Assembly: GCA_030525455.1 (NCBI GenBank)
Contig: JAUNER010000010.1
Location: 1 to 64,000, forward strand
Length of the DNA stretch: 64,000 nucleotides
Reading direction: 5' to 3'
Origin: Akkermansia sp.
GTDB lineage: Bacteria > Verrucomicrobiota > Verrucomicrobiia > Verrucomicrobiales > Akkermansiaceae
A model generated the notes under the pieces. It was not told where the DNA came from and searched no databases. It worked only from the letters and a program-made list of their open reading frames with translations. Shown here piece by piece: positions 8,438 to 17,882 of this stretch; positions within the stretch are counted from its first letter, which is position 1, and each line of letters opens with the position of its first letter. A program made the translations under genes and the position numbers.

Positions 8438-11400
8438 CTAATCTCTCTGGCGACGAGAGCGACCATTTGCTTGTTTTTTACCTTTAGATAAATCAAGAAT
8501 GGACGTTGAAGCTTCTTTCATATCAGCTTTTAACTGTTCACATTCAGTAGAATCAGCTAGTTTCAGATAGTTTGCTGTCAGACGGTCGTAAAAATGCTGG
8601 ATTTTTGTTTCGTTTTTATTCTTTGGTTGATATTTAAAGCCATCAGGGCAAGTATCTAGAATTTCTTTCATCCAAGGCAGGATTTCCTCTTTAGGTAAGG
8701 TGCGGCATATAGCATCGATAGCATGCCCCATTTCTGCTTGATTTACATCCTTTGCATCCGGAACTTTGAGAGTATTTTTATCTTCACGATAGAAGTGTTT
8801 GGCAAGCTTAAAACCTCTGTCGATGTTACGTTTAAGTCTGTCTGTACCTTGGCAATTAGCATAGGCTAGGTGGTAAGCAGATTCGATTTCCGGGTATGAA
8901 TTATTCTTCTTTTCAACCTTACACCAATTCATGATATTATGCCAATCACGAGTTGAGTAGGCCGGTTCCCCTTCCAGAGCCTTTTCAATCGCCACAGCGG
9001 ATAAGACGTTGAGGTAATCACGCACGCTGTTAGATATAGCATCATCGTCGCTTTTGTGACCATGAGTAGCTCGATTGGCAATTTTATTTTTCTTCCACAA
9101 TGATTTAATTCCGTTTTTAACGGGAATTCGTTTGTGGAGTTCATCCAGTAACTTAGTAGTATTGAGTAGATCTGAGGGTTCTAAAGCCGTGAGTGAGTAC
9201 CATGCTTCTGTATGGAATGGATTTCTATCGAGTACGGACCGAAGAGCCGCCTTTTTGAAGTCCTCGTTTTCTGCTTCGGATGTGCCTTCACTTGCTTCGG
9301 GGCAAGAAGCAGTGCCTGCTAATTTATAGATATTCATGGCAAAGCGAGACGCTAGGAATTTTTCGTAATCTAAATTCATAGCCAGAGCCATGCCGCTAGA
9401 GTATTCCGCACCGCCGCCACGAGCTGCAGAGGAGTCACCCATATAATACCCACCGGAGGTAGCCTTTAGAGTGTCTACACTTTGCTCTACGGTAAGCCAA
9501 CAACCATTAGAGGTAAAATGAGTAACCATAAGGTTGCCGTGTCCCGGTTGACCGGCAGGAGCGGCCGGAATGCCGCGAGCAATCTGAGAATTTCTCGAAA
9601 TCAGCGACATTGTACCACAAACCCCACCCTCGTGTAATTTGCGTTCATTTGACTGGCGAGACCATTCCGGGTCTGGGTCGAAGCTAAAAAGAATAGGCGG
9701 TTGAGGGTCGTCATCCATGCGGTATGGTCCATAGAGCCAGACTCGAGGTTCACCGCGTTGGCCCAAGAGGCGTTCCCATACACTATCGCATTCGCGTAGA
9801 GGGCGAGTTTCTGATAGAGGTATCATGACCGGCCATGGCGTGCCATCCAGAGCAAGACCTTGCCATTCTATATGCTTACGGTCAATGGTGCGGAGTTTTT
9901 TGTGGTTTTCGTACTTATCGACGAGGTAAGCGAAATATTCTATGGGAGTGGGGAAGGGGTCTCGTTTGCGTTTGAGCATATTGTTTCTGTACATATACTC
10001 ATGCAGATATGAGGCGATGGAATTTTCAGAGATGTTTGATTCATCAAGTTCCTTGACGACATTTTTTCTATCTTCCCACGCTTGCTTAGGAGTGAGGTTT
10101 TTCTTTACCAGATATTCGGCGAGCTTTTGGTAAGTGCTTTCGCTCACAGTATCGGGAGCATTCCCATACCAGTTAACAGGAGCTTCGCCTTTGCAATAAG
10201 CTTCAGCCGGTTTAAGCATAATGCCGGAGTTGATAAGTTCTTGCAGTTTGCCCCTAGCATCGCCGAAACGTCCTTGGTGACCTAAGTCAAATGCCCCCAT
10301 ACCAAATTCTCTGCGACCAACAGCAAAGGCGATAACCATTTGGTGATATTTTTCAGCTGTTTCAAGTCCTAAACTATCAACCAACATGGCGGCATTAGTG
10401 GCTACATTGGGGTCCGGTGGATAGTAATTGGCAAAGATTTCACGTTTGGTGTTAGTTTTTGTGAGCCAGGTTTCAAAGTCCTCTGAGAATGAACCACCAC
10501 GTTTTTTAATATAGTTACGCACCCAAGCTTCTGCGTAGATGGGGTATTTAGCTAGAAGTTTATCACTGAGTTTACCATTATTTTTTAGAGCTTCGTTGCG
10601 GATGGCTACTTCCATGGCTACAACATCCTTCCCCATGGCTAAATCAGGTTCGGGCTCTGGCTCCGGCTCCGGTTCCGGTCCCGGCTCTGGTTCTACTTCT
10701 ACGATTTCAACAGGAGGCTCTTCTTTAATTTCAACAACCTCAACTACAGGTTTCGGTTCTTTTTCTTTTGGTTTTTCAATGGTAGGGACTTCAACGGCAG
10801 TAGCCAATGGGGTTTCTTCCATGATGTTGTAAACAAAGAAACCAATGACAAGGGCCAAGCCGGCAATGACAAATGGGGCAGGCGATAGCCCCCCGGATGA
10901 ACCATTGCTCGATGAGCTTGAATTAAGAGAGCGGGGCGGCAAGGGAGTGTTTGTGCCCACAGGGCTTGCTTTTAGTTTTGTTGGCGTAGGGGTATTGTCC
11001 GGACGAGTCTTTTGAAGTGTCGGTGTGGTAGAATGTGTTTTTTCCTGCGGTACTTCTGAAGGCCTTTTTAATCCCTGAGCATGTGCTACTTCATTCTTGG
11101 GTTTTAGCCCTTGGGCATGTGCTACACTTGGTGTGGGGCTAGATGATGAAGACTTAGAAACACTCGGATAAATAAAATAAACGGTCCCATGCCCACGCAT
11201 CTTGCCTTGAGCATTGTCAAGGTAGGTTTGCTCAAATTTCAAACGAGCTTCTTCAAAGATAGCTTCATCACCGGGGATTGCTGTGATTTCTTGATTATCT
11301 TGTCTCTGAGCATGTGTGTGTGGGCAAAATTCGCGAACCAATAAATTTTCCCCTTCAGGGTCTATGGCGTTGTAGAGGAAAAAGTCTACACCAATTTCTG

Positions 11401-11470
11401 CAATTGATTGAATGACAATATTCCCTATGCTAAACTGAGACGGAAGAGGTGATGCTTTGGTTTGAGTCAT
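8438..11470 (-). CDS. Large membrane protein: degenerate kinase N-lobe, TM helix, Cys/His transglutaminase-like domain
   Basis: About 1010 residues from the ATG at 11470; an ATG at 11524 or a TTG at 11533 would add 18 or 21. Residues 13-83 resemble the N-lobe of Hanks-type kinases (LLVREFCPHTHAQR for the usual VIKEFFP...R, then IFEEARLKFEQTYL). The glycine loop is lost, the usual lysine is Arg, and no C-lobe follows. Next come a Ser/Pro/Thr linker with two AHAQGLK copies, a TM helix (about 199-216) and an acidic Pro-Glu spacer (259-276). The long C-terminal part contains GGVCGTMS (Cys near 618), GIPA and PGHGNL (His near 643), the order seen in transglutaminase-like peptidases. Function is unknown. 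It is divergent from nagB and upstream of hemW. Confidence 0.75.
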   Translation of the reverse strand: MTQTKASPLPSQFSIGNIVIQSIAEIGVDFFLYNAIDPEGENLLVREFCPHTHAQRQDNQEITAIPGDEAIFEEARLKFEQTYLDNAQGKMRGHGTVYFIYPSVSKSSSSSPTPSVAHAQGLKPKNEVAHAQGLKRPSEVPQEKTHSTTPTLQKTRPDNTPTPTKLKASPVGTNTPLPPRSLNSSSSSNGSSGGLSPAPFVIAGLALVIGFFVYNIMEETPLATAVEVPTIEKPKEKEPKPVVEVVEIKEEPPVEIVEVEPEPGPEPEPEPEPEPDLAMGKDVVAMEVAIRNEALKNNGKLSDKLLAKYPIYAEAWVRNYIKKRGGSFSEDFETWLTKTNTKREIFANYYPPDPNVATNAAMLVDSLGLETAEKYHQMVIAFAVGRREFGMGAFDLGHQGRFGDARGKLQELINSGIMLKPAEAYCKGEAPVNWYGNAPDTVSESTYQKLAEYLVKKNLTPKQAWEDRKNVVKELDESNISENSIASYLHEYMYRNNMLKRKRDPFPTPIEYFAYLVDKYENHKKLRTIDRKHIEWQGLALDGTPWPVMIPLSETRPLRECDSVWERLLGQRGEPRVWLYGPYRMDDDPQPPILFSFDPDPEWSRQSNERKLHEGGVCGTMSLISRNSQIARGIPAAPAGQPGHGNLMVTHFTSNGCWLTVEQSVDTLKATSGGYYMGDSSAARGGGAEYSSGMALAMNLDYEKFLASRFAMNIYKLAGTASCPEASEGTSEAENEDFKKAALRSVLDRNPFHTEAWYSLTALEPSDLLNTTKLLDELHKRIPVKNGIKSLWKKNKIANRATHGHKSDDDAISNSVRDYLNVLSAVAIEKALEGEPAYSTRDWHNIMNWCKVEKKNNSYPEIESAYHLAYANCQGTDRLKRNIDRGFKLAKHFYREDKNTLKVPDAKDVNQAEMGHAIDAICRTLPKEEILPWMKEILDTCPDGFKYQPKNKNETKIQHFYDRLTANYLKLADSTECEQLKADMKEASTSILDLSKGKKQANGRSRRQRD

Positions 11471-11653
11471 AGCCGTTTGATTTATTATAATAGCAACCGA
11501 TGCAAGCTTAGCATTTTTATCCATCTCTGGCAATCCAGTAAAGGGGTGAATTTCTTGATAAATTGAAAAGAGGGGGGCTAAGTATCCTAAATGAATGAAA
11601 AATCATCTTTCTTATTGAAAGTGTCCGAGACAAAGAGTAAGATGATGGCAGTT

Positions 11654-12397
11654 ATGAAAGTTGAAACTTTTGAAACCCCTCAGGATGCAGCCAAGTCTTT
11701 GGCAAAGGAAGTTGCAGAATTGATTCGCAGCCGTGCCGCAGAAGGTAAGAATGTAGTACTCGGTTTAGCCACAGGTGCTACACCTCTTCCATTCTATGCT
11801 GAATTAATTCGCTTACACAAGGAAGAAGGTTTATCTTTCGCCAACGTGATTTCCTTTAACTTAGACGAGTACAGTGGTTTGGATCGTGATCATCCGGAAT
11901 CATACTGGTACTTCATGCACACCAATCTCTTTAATCACATCGACATTAAGCCGGAAAATGTGAACCTACCATCCGGTACGGTAAAGGATGAAGAAATCCC
12001 TGCACATTGTGCCGCTTACGAACAGAAGATTAAGGATTGCGGTGGCATCGACCTCCAAATCCTTGGTATTGGTCGTACCGGTCACATTGGTTTCAATGAA
12101 CCGGGTTCTGACGATACTACTATTACTCGCCAAGTTCACCTTGATGAATTGACTCGTTCCGATGCAGGTCCTGCTTTCGGTGGTGTTGAAAACGTACCTA
12201 CCACAGCTATCACCATGGGTGTAGCTACTATTATGGGTGCTCGTCAAGTAGCTCTTATGGCTTGGGGTGAGAAGAAAGCTTCTATCGTGAAGAAGGCCGT
12301 TCAAGGTCCTGTAACTATCGATGTAGCTGCTTCTTACTTGCAGAACCATCCGAATGCCAAGTTCCTTTTGGACAAGGGTGCTGCTTCTGAGCTTTAA
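11654..12397 (+). CDS. nagB: Glucosamine-6-phosphate deaminase NagB
   Basis: Converts glucosamine-6-phosphate to fructose-6-phosphate and ammonia, the exit of mucin or chitin amino sugars into glycolysis. Blocks seen are GLATGATPLPFY, SFNLDEYSGLDRDHPESY, GIGRTGHIGFNEPGS and TTAITMGVATIM. The frame is open from 11591, but the likely promoter (TTGATA at 11555-11560) would start the mRNA near that point. The ATG at 11654 (MKVETFETPQDAA) gives the usual N-terminus and a leader of about 60 nt. Codon use is strongly biased, as in highly expressed genes. The hexosaminidase at 41445 could supply substrate. Confidence 0.95.
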   Translation: MKVETFETPQDAAKSLAKEVAELIRSRAAEGKNVVLGLATGATPLPFYAELIRLHKEEGLSFANVISFNLDEYSGLDRDHPESYWYFMHTNLFNHIDIKPENVNLPSGTVKDEEIPAHCAAYEQKIKDCGGIDLQILGIGRTGHIGFNEPGSDDTTITRQVHLDELTRSDAGPAFGGVENVPTTAITMGVATIMGARQVALMAWGEKKASIVKKAVQGPVTIDVAASYLQNHPNAKFLLDKGAASEL

Positions 12398-12431
12398 TCC
12401 TCTAAGGGTGTAAAAGTTATAATTTCTGCCT

Positions 12432-12465
12432 CTCCCTTGGATCATCAGGGGAGGGGTATTTTTTT
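12432..12465 (+). terminator. Terminator of nagB
   Basis: Stem CTCCCTTG with CAGGGGAG (one G-T pair), followed by GGTATTTTTTT. It overlaps the first codons of a longer open frame from 12437, which argues that the next gene starts at the later ATG (12500). Confidence 0.75.
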
Positions 12466-12499
12466 CTCTCTCTTTTCATTGAGTTTATGTTTCTTTTTT

Positions 12500-12811
12500 A
12501 TGATGAGAGATAAATTATTAAAAACTAACAGATTGTATGATGTGGATGGCTGTTTGTTTTTGATAGTCATGCCACTTGCTTTTGGGCTGGGGGGCGTATA
12601 TTTTGTTTTTAAGGGATTGGTTTTATTAATGGGGACTTTTTGGGAAAAATGTATCTCTTATCTAAATTCAGTATGGAATTATATAAACAGAGAATTAACA
12701 ACTGTATGGGATTGGACACTATCGTCTTGCGAAAGTGTTTGGAATGAAGTATGCGGTATAGGGATGAAAGGGCTGGAGTGGTGCGGTAGTTTTTGGAACA
12801 CTTTGTGGTAA
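12500..12811 (+). CDS. Small membrane protein with Trp-rich tail
   Basis: Hypothetical protein of about 103 residues from ATG 12500. A strong hydrophobic segment lies near residues 20-44. It is followed by a tail with recurring aromatic units spaced about 11-13 residues (FWEKC, VWNYI, VWDWT, VWNEV, WCGSFWNTLW) and several Cys. Such spacing suits amphipathic helices lying on a membrane. No family is recognised. The gene lies between the nagB terminator and the menD terminator and could be an orphan or fast-evolving gene. Confidence 0.5.
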   Translation: MMRDKLLKTNRLYDVDGCLFLIVMPLAFGLGGVYFVFKGLVLLMGTFWEKCISYLNSVWNYINRELTTVWDWTLSSCESVWNEVCGIGMKGLEWCGSFWNTLW

Positions 12812-12822
12812 AGTACAAGTGC

Positions 12823-12854
12823 TAAAAAAAAGCAGACTGTGTGTGAAGTCTGCT
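12823..12854 (-). terminator. Terminator of menD
   Basis: Perfect 8-bp stem AGCAGACT/AGTCTGCT at 12831-12854. Read on the minus strand it is followed by T8. Confidence 0.85.
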
Positions 12855-12878
12855 AAAGAAATCGAGGGGATTATCTGC

Positions 12879-14477
12879 CTAGCCTTTGGCTCTAAGGGTT
12901 TCAATTACCTGCTGAGTTTGTGTAGCATCGGGGAAAATTTCTACCAAAGTACAAGAATTTGTAGGCAGAAGTTCGAGCTTATCAAAATCGTCGCATGAAT
13001 GGATGGTTAGGTAATTTAGCCCCCATTGCTTAGCGATATGTTCAAAGGTAAAGCCATGTGGCTGTATAAGTAGCTTTTGCATAGCCTCTGAATGGGAGTC
13101 GGCACCCGGTAGAGCCCGGAAAATCCCGCCGCCACTATTATTGATAACCCCGATAACACGTGTGCCCTCATCTAACTGAGGAAGCAAAGCAAGGGCAGAA
13201 GAATCGTAGAGAGTGGTTAAGTCGCCAAATAAACTCCATGCACAGTGACTTCTAGCAGAAGTGCCTAGGAATGTAGAGATTTGACCATCAATGCCATTGG
13301 CGCCGCGATTGGCACGCACATTCTCTGTGGGGATGGCTGTTTGGGCGTAACTGTTCCAATGGCGAATGACCATGGAGTTGCCCAAATAAATGCAGTCAGC
13401 TTCTGCCGCAAAATAGGAAAAGGAACGAATCAGTGCTTGTTCACTTTCCGGGTTTGTCAGTAGAAGCTCGTCTATTAAGGCTTGTCTGCGTTTATTGGTA
13501 TTTCGTAAGTCATTGACGTCACCAATGCTGTCTATATCGCCCATAGCTCTGAGAATGGCATCTAGATTTCCGCAAACAACCTCGGATGGCCGAGCCAAGC
13601 CGGAAAAGCCGGTGCGAGTGATAGAAAAGACCTGTGTTTGCGGTAAATTTTCCAAATCCCGCCAGAAGCGACAAACCGGCACATCTCCAATGCGTAAAAC
13701 AACAGCAGGTGGATTTTTTTTCAGAAGTAGATCGGCATCTTGCAAAAGCAAATGAGCTAGATCTTCGCGTATCCCCGATGTCGCATCTGCCACCACGGGA
13801 GCTTTTAATTCATTTGCTAACCATAGAGCCGGAGCTTGTTCTGTGGGGTCTAGCCCACCAATCATGACCACTAAGCCATCGCGTGAGCCAAAGCGTAATG
13901 TCTGTGCGAGGTTTGCCAAAGACCCTCGAAATTCTGTTTCTTCCGGTGGTTCGGCAGGGTATAAATCGCAACTGCCGGGATTCCAAGTCGCATCTGGATC
14001 CGGTAAGCAGACATTGATATGAAGCGGTGAGGCGTAATCCCACGTTTCAAGCACATCATCGGGCAAATCCTCTTCTGAGCATATATCAATGCAAGGAGCA
14101 TAAATGCCAAAAATATCGCATTGCTCGATGGCTTGGGGAGCGGCAGAGCCTCTGTATTCTACCGGGCGGTCGGCTGTAATGATAAGTAATGGACGTCCCT
14201 GGTAGTAAGCTTCGATGACAGCAGGTAGTAATTCTGCTGCCGCAGTACCGGAGGTGGTAACTACAGCCACAGGCAGACCCATATCAAGCGTTCTGCCGAG
14301 GGCAAAAAATCCGGCAGAGCGCTCATCAAAATGCCTCCACTTCACCAAATCCTCTGCAGCGGCAAGCACCTGTAATAGAGCCATATTTCGGGCTCCCGGG
14401 CAAACCACCCATTCACAGATACCGCCCTGGCAACATTGAGCCAGTAGTGTTTTTACAAAAGCAGAGGATTGGTTCAC
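12879..14477 (-). CDS. menD: SEPHCHC synthase MenD (menaquinone synthesis)
   Basis: Thiamine-diphosphate enzyme that joins isochorismate and 2-oxoglutarate to make SEPHCHC in menaquinone synthesis. Over 532 residues it shows CPGARN and HFDERSAGFFALG near the start, TTSGTAAAELLPAVIEAYYQ, ITADRP, the central NRGANGIDGQISTFLG, and the ThDP/Mg motif LFGDLTTLYDSSAL with NNSGGGIFRALP. It lies 20 bp downstream of metG. No other men gene is present here, so the pathway is split. Its presence implies a menaquinone-based respiratory chain. Confidence 0.95.
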   Translation of the reverse strand: MNQSSAFVKTLLAQCCQGGICEWVVCPGARNMALLQVLAAAEDLVKWRHFDERSAGFFALGRTLDMGLPVAVVTTSGTAAAELLPAVIEAYYQGRPLLIITADRPVEYRGSAAPQAIEQCDIFGIYAPCIDICSEEDLPDDVLETWDYASPLHINVCLPDPDATWNPGSCDLYPAEPPEETEFRGSLANLAQTLRFGSRDGLVVMIGGLDPTEQAPALWLANELKAPVVADATSGIREDLAHLLLQDADLLLKKNPPAVVLRIGDVPVCRFWRDLENLPQTQVFSITRTGFSGLARPSEVVCGNLDAILRAMGDIDSIGDVNDLRNTNKRRQALIDELLLTNPESEQALIRSFSYFAAEADCIYLGNSMVIRHWNSYAQTAIPTENVRANRGANGIDGQISTFLGTSARSHCAWSLFGDLTTLYDSSALALLPQLDEGTRVIGVINNSGGGIFRALPGADSHSEAMQKLLIQPHGFTFEHIAKQWGLNYLTIHSCDDFDKLELLPTNSCTLVEIFPDATQTQQVIETLRAKG

Positions 14478-14497
14478 TTGGAGAGAGAAGAGAGAGG

Positions 14498-16111
14498 TTA
14501 TTTTTGTTTTTGCTGTTTAGCGGCATTTTTAGCGGCCTTAGCAGCAATTTTTTCTTTTTCTTCATCAGAGAGAATGCGAGGGAACACAGGAGCAGGCTCG
14601 TTAATGACGTGCATAGCCGGAAGCATTCCCCAAGTGATGTCTGCCGGTGTCTTCTCGGCAAAAATTTCTGTAGCATTGAGCTGAGAGATGATGCGAGCTG
14701 AGGCATCGGGCAGAACGCAAGCGATGAGGTAGCCAACTTGGGCACAGCATTCCAGCAAGTGGCGAAGTACGCAAGCGAGTTTAGGCATCGCATTTTCATC
14801 CTTAGCAAGCTGCCATGGTTGTTGCTGTTCGATGTAAGCATTGCAGGCAGAAACCTGGGCATTTAATGCAGCAAGGGCATCAGAGGTGAGGTTGTCGTCC
14901 ATGTAAGAAGCAAATTTAGCAACTGTTTCAGCCATGGATGAGCGGAGAGCCTGAGAAGCTTCATCGTCATAGTCAGATACCGGTAAAACAGAATCACAAT
15001 AACGACGAGTCATGTTGATTGAGCGGTTGCATAAGTTGCCTAAGTCGTTGGCAAGCTCAGTGTTGTAGAGCATGACCAATCGCTCAATGTCGTAGTTTGC
15101 GTCCTTACCCGTGGTGATGTCGCGTACGAGGTAGTAGCGAACGGCCTCCGGACCAAACATATCTACTAATGTTACCGGGTTGACAACATTGCCTAGAGAT
15201 TTAGACATTTTATTGCCGTTGATATTCCACCATCCGTGCACGAGCAGAGAAGGCATTTGCTCATCGCTAAAGCCCATAGCATGAAGCATAGCGGGCCAGT
15301 AAACCCCGTGAGCAGGCACGAGAATGTCTTTACCAATCACTTCGCAAGAAGCAGGCCAGAGTTTTTCAAATTCAGGTAAACCGCTGTCAGGTTCTGCCAA
15401 GTAGCCTGCAAAAGAAATGTAGTTGATAAGGGCGTCAAACCAAACGTAGGTGACAAAGTCCGGGTCAAATGGTAATTCGATACCCCAAGAAAGTCGGTTT
15501 TTGGGACGAGAAATACACAGGTCGCTATCGAAATCAATAGCGTTTAGAAGTTCTGCTTTTCTAAATGCCGGAAGCACGAATGAGTCGCTTTTTTCGACGA
15601 AATTACGTAGCCATTCCGCATGAGCAGAGAGACGGAAGTACCAGTTTTCTTCCTCAAGTTCAATAACTTCGCCCCATTCTTCGTCAAATGTTCCGTCTTC
15701 GCGTTGTTCTTTTTCAGTGAGGAATTGTTCCTGACGCAGGGAGTAAAACCCTTTGTAGGATTTTTTATAGAGTTCCCCCTTATCCTTTAGATTGGCGAGG
15801 ATTTTCTGAACGCAAGCTTTGTGGCGAGGGTCTGTGGTTTCTGCCCATCCGTCATTGCTGATATTGAGGCGTTCCCAGAGTTCCTTAAATTTAGCGGTTA
15901 GGTTATTAACGTGTTCCTGTGGAGTTAATCCTAACTTTTCAGCAGTTTGTTGAACTTTTTGACCATGCTGATCCACGCCGGTGAGGAAGTACACCTCTTC
16001 GCCTTTCATTCGGTGCCAACGAGCTAGGACGTCTGCTAAAACTTTTTCGTAGGCGTGACCGATATGTGGCAACGCGTTGGTGTAATCAATGGCCGTGGTA
16101 ATATAGTACAT
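14498..16111 (-). CDS. metG: Methionyl-tRNA synthetase, short form
   Basis: Charges tRNA-Met with methionine. The HIGH motif is exact at residues 16-19 and the second signature, NKMSKSLGN, lies near residue 300. At 537 residues it ends shortly after the anticodon-binding domain, in a Lys/Ala-rich tail (EKIAAKAAKNAAKQQKQK), and lacks the C-terminal EMAP-type dimerisation domain. The zinc-knuckle position reads FYSLRQEQFLTEKEQ, with the usual Cys pairs missing, so it is a zinc-free type. It heads a two-gene unit with menD. Confidence 0.95.
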   Translation of the reverse strand: MYYITTAIDYTNALPHIGHAYEKVLADVLARWHRMKGEEVYFLTGVDQHGQKVQQTAEKLGLTPQEHVNNLTAKFKELWERLNISNDGWAETTDPRHKACVQKILANLKDKGELYKKSYKGFYSLRQEQFLTEKEQREDGTFDEEWGEVIELEEENWYFRLSAHAEWLRNFVEKSDSFVLPAFRKAELLNAIDFDSDLCISRPKNRLSWGIELPFDPDFVTYVWFDALINYISFAGYLAEPDSGLPEFEKLWPASCEVIGKDILVPAHGVYWPAMLHAMGFSDEQMPSLLVHGWWNINGNKMSKSLGNVVNPVTLVDMFGPEAVRYYLVRDITTGKDANYDIERLVMLYNTELANDLGNLCNRSINMTRRYCDSVLPVSDYDDEASQALRSSMAETVAKFASYMDDNLTSDALAALNAQVSACNAYIEQQQPWQLAKDENAMPKLACVLRHLLECCAQVGYLIACVLPDASARIISQLNATEIFAEKTPADITWGMLPAMHVINEPAPVFPRILSDEEKEKIAAKAAKNAAKQQKQK

Positions 16112-16190
16112 GCAGGGGATTTTACGCTTTTGGTAGCGTAATGCAAGCGTTCAGCCTGTCCCCATGCCATGTAATATTATATTTTTTATT

Positions 16191-17372
16191 TTAAAAGCCG
16201 TATTTGGTATAGGTTTCTTTTAATTGGTCTAGTGCTTGTTTGAGTTCAGCACGGGGATGCCCTATATTGAGTCGCATCCAGCCTATTCCTTCCTCGCCGA
16301 AGCTGGCACCATCATTGAGAGCTAAATGAGCCCCATCGACGAAAAAGTTTACCAGCTCATCTTGGGGTAAATTTAAGTCACGACAATCTAAAAAGATGAG
16401 GAATGAGGCTTCCGGCTGCATGGCTTTGATACGTGGCATTTCTGTAGTCAGTCTATGATTGACATAGTTGATGTTTTCCTGCACGTATTCTAGCATGGCG
16501 TGTAACCATTCTTCACCATCCGGCTGGGTGTAGGCAGCCACTAGGGCGTCATAGGCAAAGATATGACCATGGGCACTTTCTTTGCCTTCCGTAAACTGGC
16601 GGTATTTTGCCAAGAGTTCCGGATTTTGGGTAATCATGTATGAGCTGGATAGTCCTGCTACATTGAAGGCTTTGCTTGCCGCCATGTAGGTGAGGGAATG
16701 AAGGCGGGCTTTTTTTGAAACAGTTGCGTAGCATGTATGCTTATGACCGGGTAGGGCTAAATCTGCATGAATTTCATCAGATACAACCAAAACACCATAT
16801 TTGTCACAAATGTCAGCGATTTGGGCTAGTTCTTCTTTGCTCCAAATTCTGCCACCCGGGTTATGAGGGTTGCAGAGGATGAACATTTTACAATTCTTGA
16901 CAGATTTTTCAAAATGCTCAAAGTCAATTTCGTAACGTCCATTGGAGAGACGAAGTGGGTTATTGACAACTTTGCGATTATTTTCGCAAATGAGCATTGA
17001 GAATGGGTGATAAACCGGGGGTTGAATTAAGATTTTATCCCCCGGTTTTGTGAAACATTCGATGGCGGTACAAATACCCGGTACAATGCCGGGGGCGTAT
17101 ACGATTTGCTCTGGTTCAATGGACCATTGGTGTCGATGATAAACCCAATGCTTAATGGCTTCAAAGAAATATTTTGGTTGCTTTGTATAGCCTAGTACTC
17201 CTTGGTGAAGTCTTTTTTCGAGAGCTTGGATGATGAAATTCGGCGTACGAAAGTCCATGTCTGCAATCCAGAGCGGAAGCAAATCCTCTCTACCCCAACG
17301 AGGAATGAGTGCGTCGTATTTCAGGGCACTTGTTTCTTTACGAGACACAGGGGTATCGAAATCGTATTTCAT
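16191..17372 (-). CDS. patB: PatB/MalY-type cystathionine beta-lyase (C-S lyase)
   Basis: PLP enzyme of fold type I, 393 residues. It opens with the MalY/PatB signature (FDTPVSRKETSALKYD, then LPLWIADMDFRTP). CNPHNPGGRIWSKEEL, VSDEIHADL and the PLP lysine in AASKAFNVAGL follow. Members split cystathionine or other cysteine conjugates to a thiol, pyruvate and ammonia; some also regulate. It is 25 bp downstream of fucU. A role in methionine or cysteine metabolism would fit the metY-cysK operon at 23222-25452. Confidence 0.9.
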   Translation of the reverse strand: MKYDFDTPVSRKETSALKYDALIPRWGREDLLPLWIADMDFRTPNFIIQALEKRLHQGVLGYTKQPKYFFEAIKHWVYHRHQWSIEPEQIVYAPGIVPGICTAIECFTKPGDKILIQPPVYHPFSMLICENNRKVVNNPLRLSNGRYEIDFEHFEKSVKNCKMFILCNPHNPGGRIWSKEELAQIADICDKYGVLVVSDEIHADLALPGHKHTCYATVSKKARLHSLTYMAASKAFNVAGLSSSYMITQNPELLAKYRQFTEGKESAHGHIFAYDALVAAYTQPDGEEWLHAMLEYVQENINYVNHRLTTEMPRIKAMQPEASFLIFLDCRDLNLPQDELVNFFVDGAHLALNDGASFGEEGIGWMRLNIGHPRAELKQALDQLKETYTKYGF

Positions 17373-17397
17373 AGACCCGGTATTGATGGTGAGATTG

Positions 17398-17817
17398 TTA
17401 ACACACAGGTGTTACACCTTTTTTGACGATGATATTGCCATATTTGGCTGTTTCGCCTGTGATGACAACAGCGTATGCTTTTTTGGCTCGTTCGTAAAAG
17501 GCGTAGCGTTCTTCTTGTACAATTTCACCGGTGTAGTCTAGTGCTTTGCGGTAGCGTTCTTCTACACTTGGGTCTAGGGTGTCGCCGGGTACGGCTTGCA
17601 TCATGATAACCGGAGTGGCGTAGGCATCTAATTCAAACAGAGGAATGATGGCGGCCAGTAGGGCATCTACTTTTAATCCATCGGCACGGATGACATTTGC
17701 ATTAAATGTATGAGCCGGGAAGTGGGCGTCAGAAAAAACAATTTCGTCACCGTGCCCCATTTCGGCAAGTACCTTGAGAAGTGTCGGACTAATGAGAGGA
17801 GAAATGTTCTTAAGCAT
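17398..17817 (-). CDS. fucU: L-fucose mutarotase (RbsD/FucU family)
   Basis: Interconverts the anomers of L-fucose (or ribose in RbsD). The 139 residues match Fuc[22 protein letters not shown] with the catalytic-type His near the start, [14 protein letters not shown], and the C-terminal [21 protein letters not shown]. The ATG at 17817 gives the usual N-terminus. No fucose kinase, isomerase or permease is adjacent, so it may serve mucin fucose use encoded elsewhere. It is transcribed with patB. Confidence 0.9.
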   Translation of the reverse strand: MLKNISPLISPTLLKVLAEMGHGDEIVFSDAHFPAHTFNANVIRADGLKVDALLAAIIPLFELDAYATPVIMMQAVPGDTLDPSVEERYRKALDYTGEIVQEERYAFYERAKKAYAVVITGETAKYGNIIVKKGVTPVC

Positions 17818-17882
17818 ATTTGAGACATTAGCATTTTTTAGTCCTAATGACGAATAGAAAATTCGAGAAAGCGAAGAATTGT

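Noticed and set aside
11591..11653. Longer N-terminus of nagB
   Set aside because: The extra 21 residues do not fit the family and would begin at the expected transcription start.
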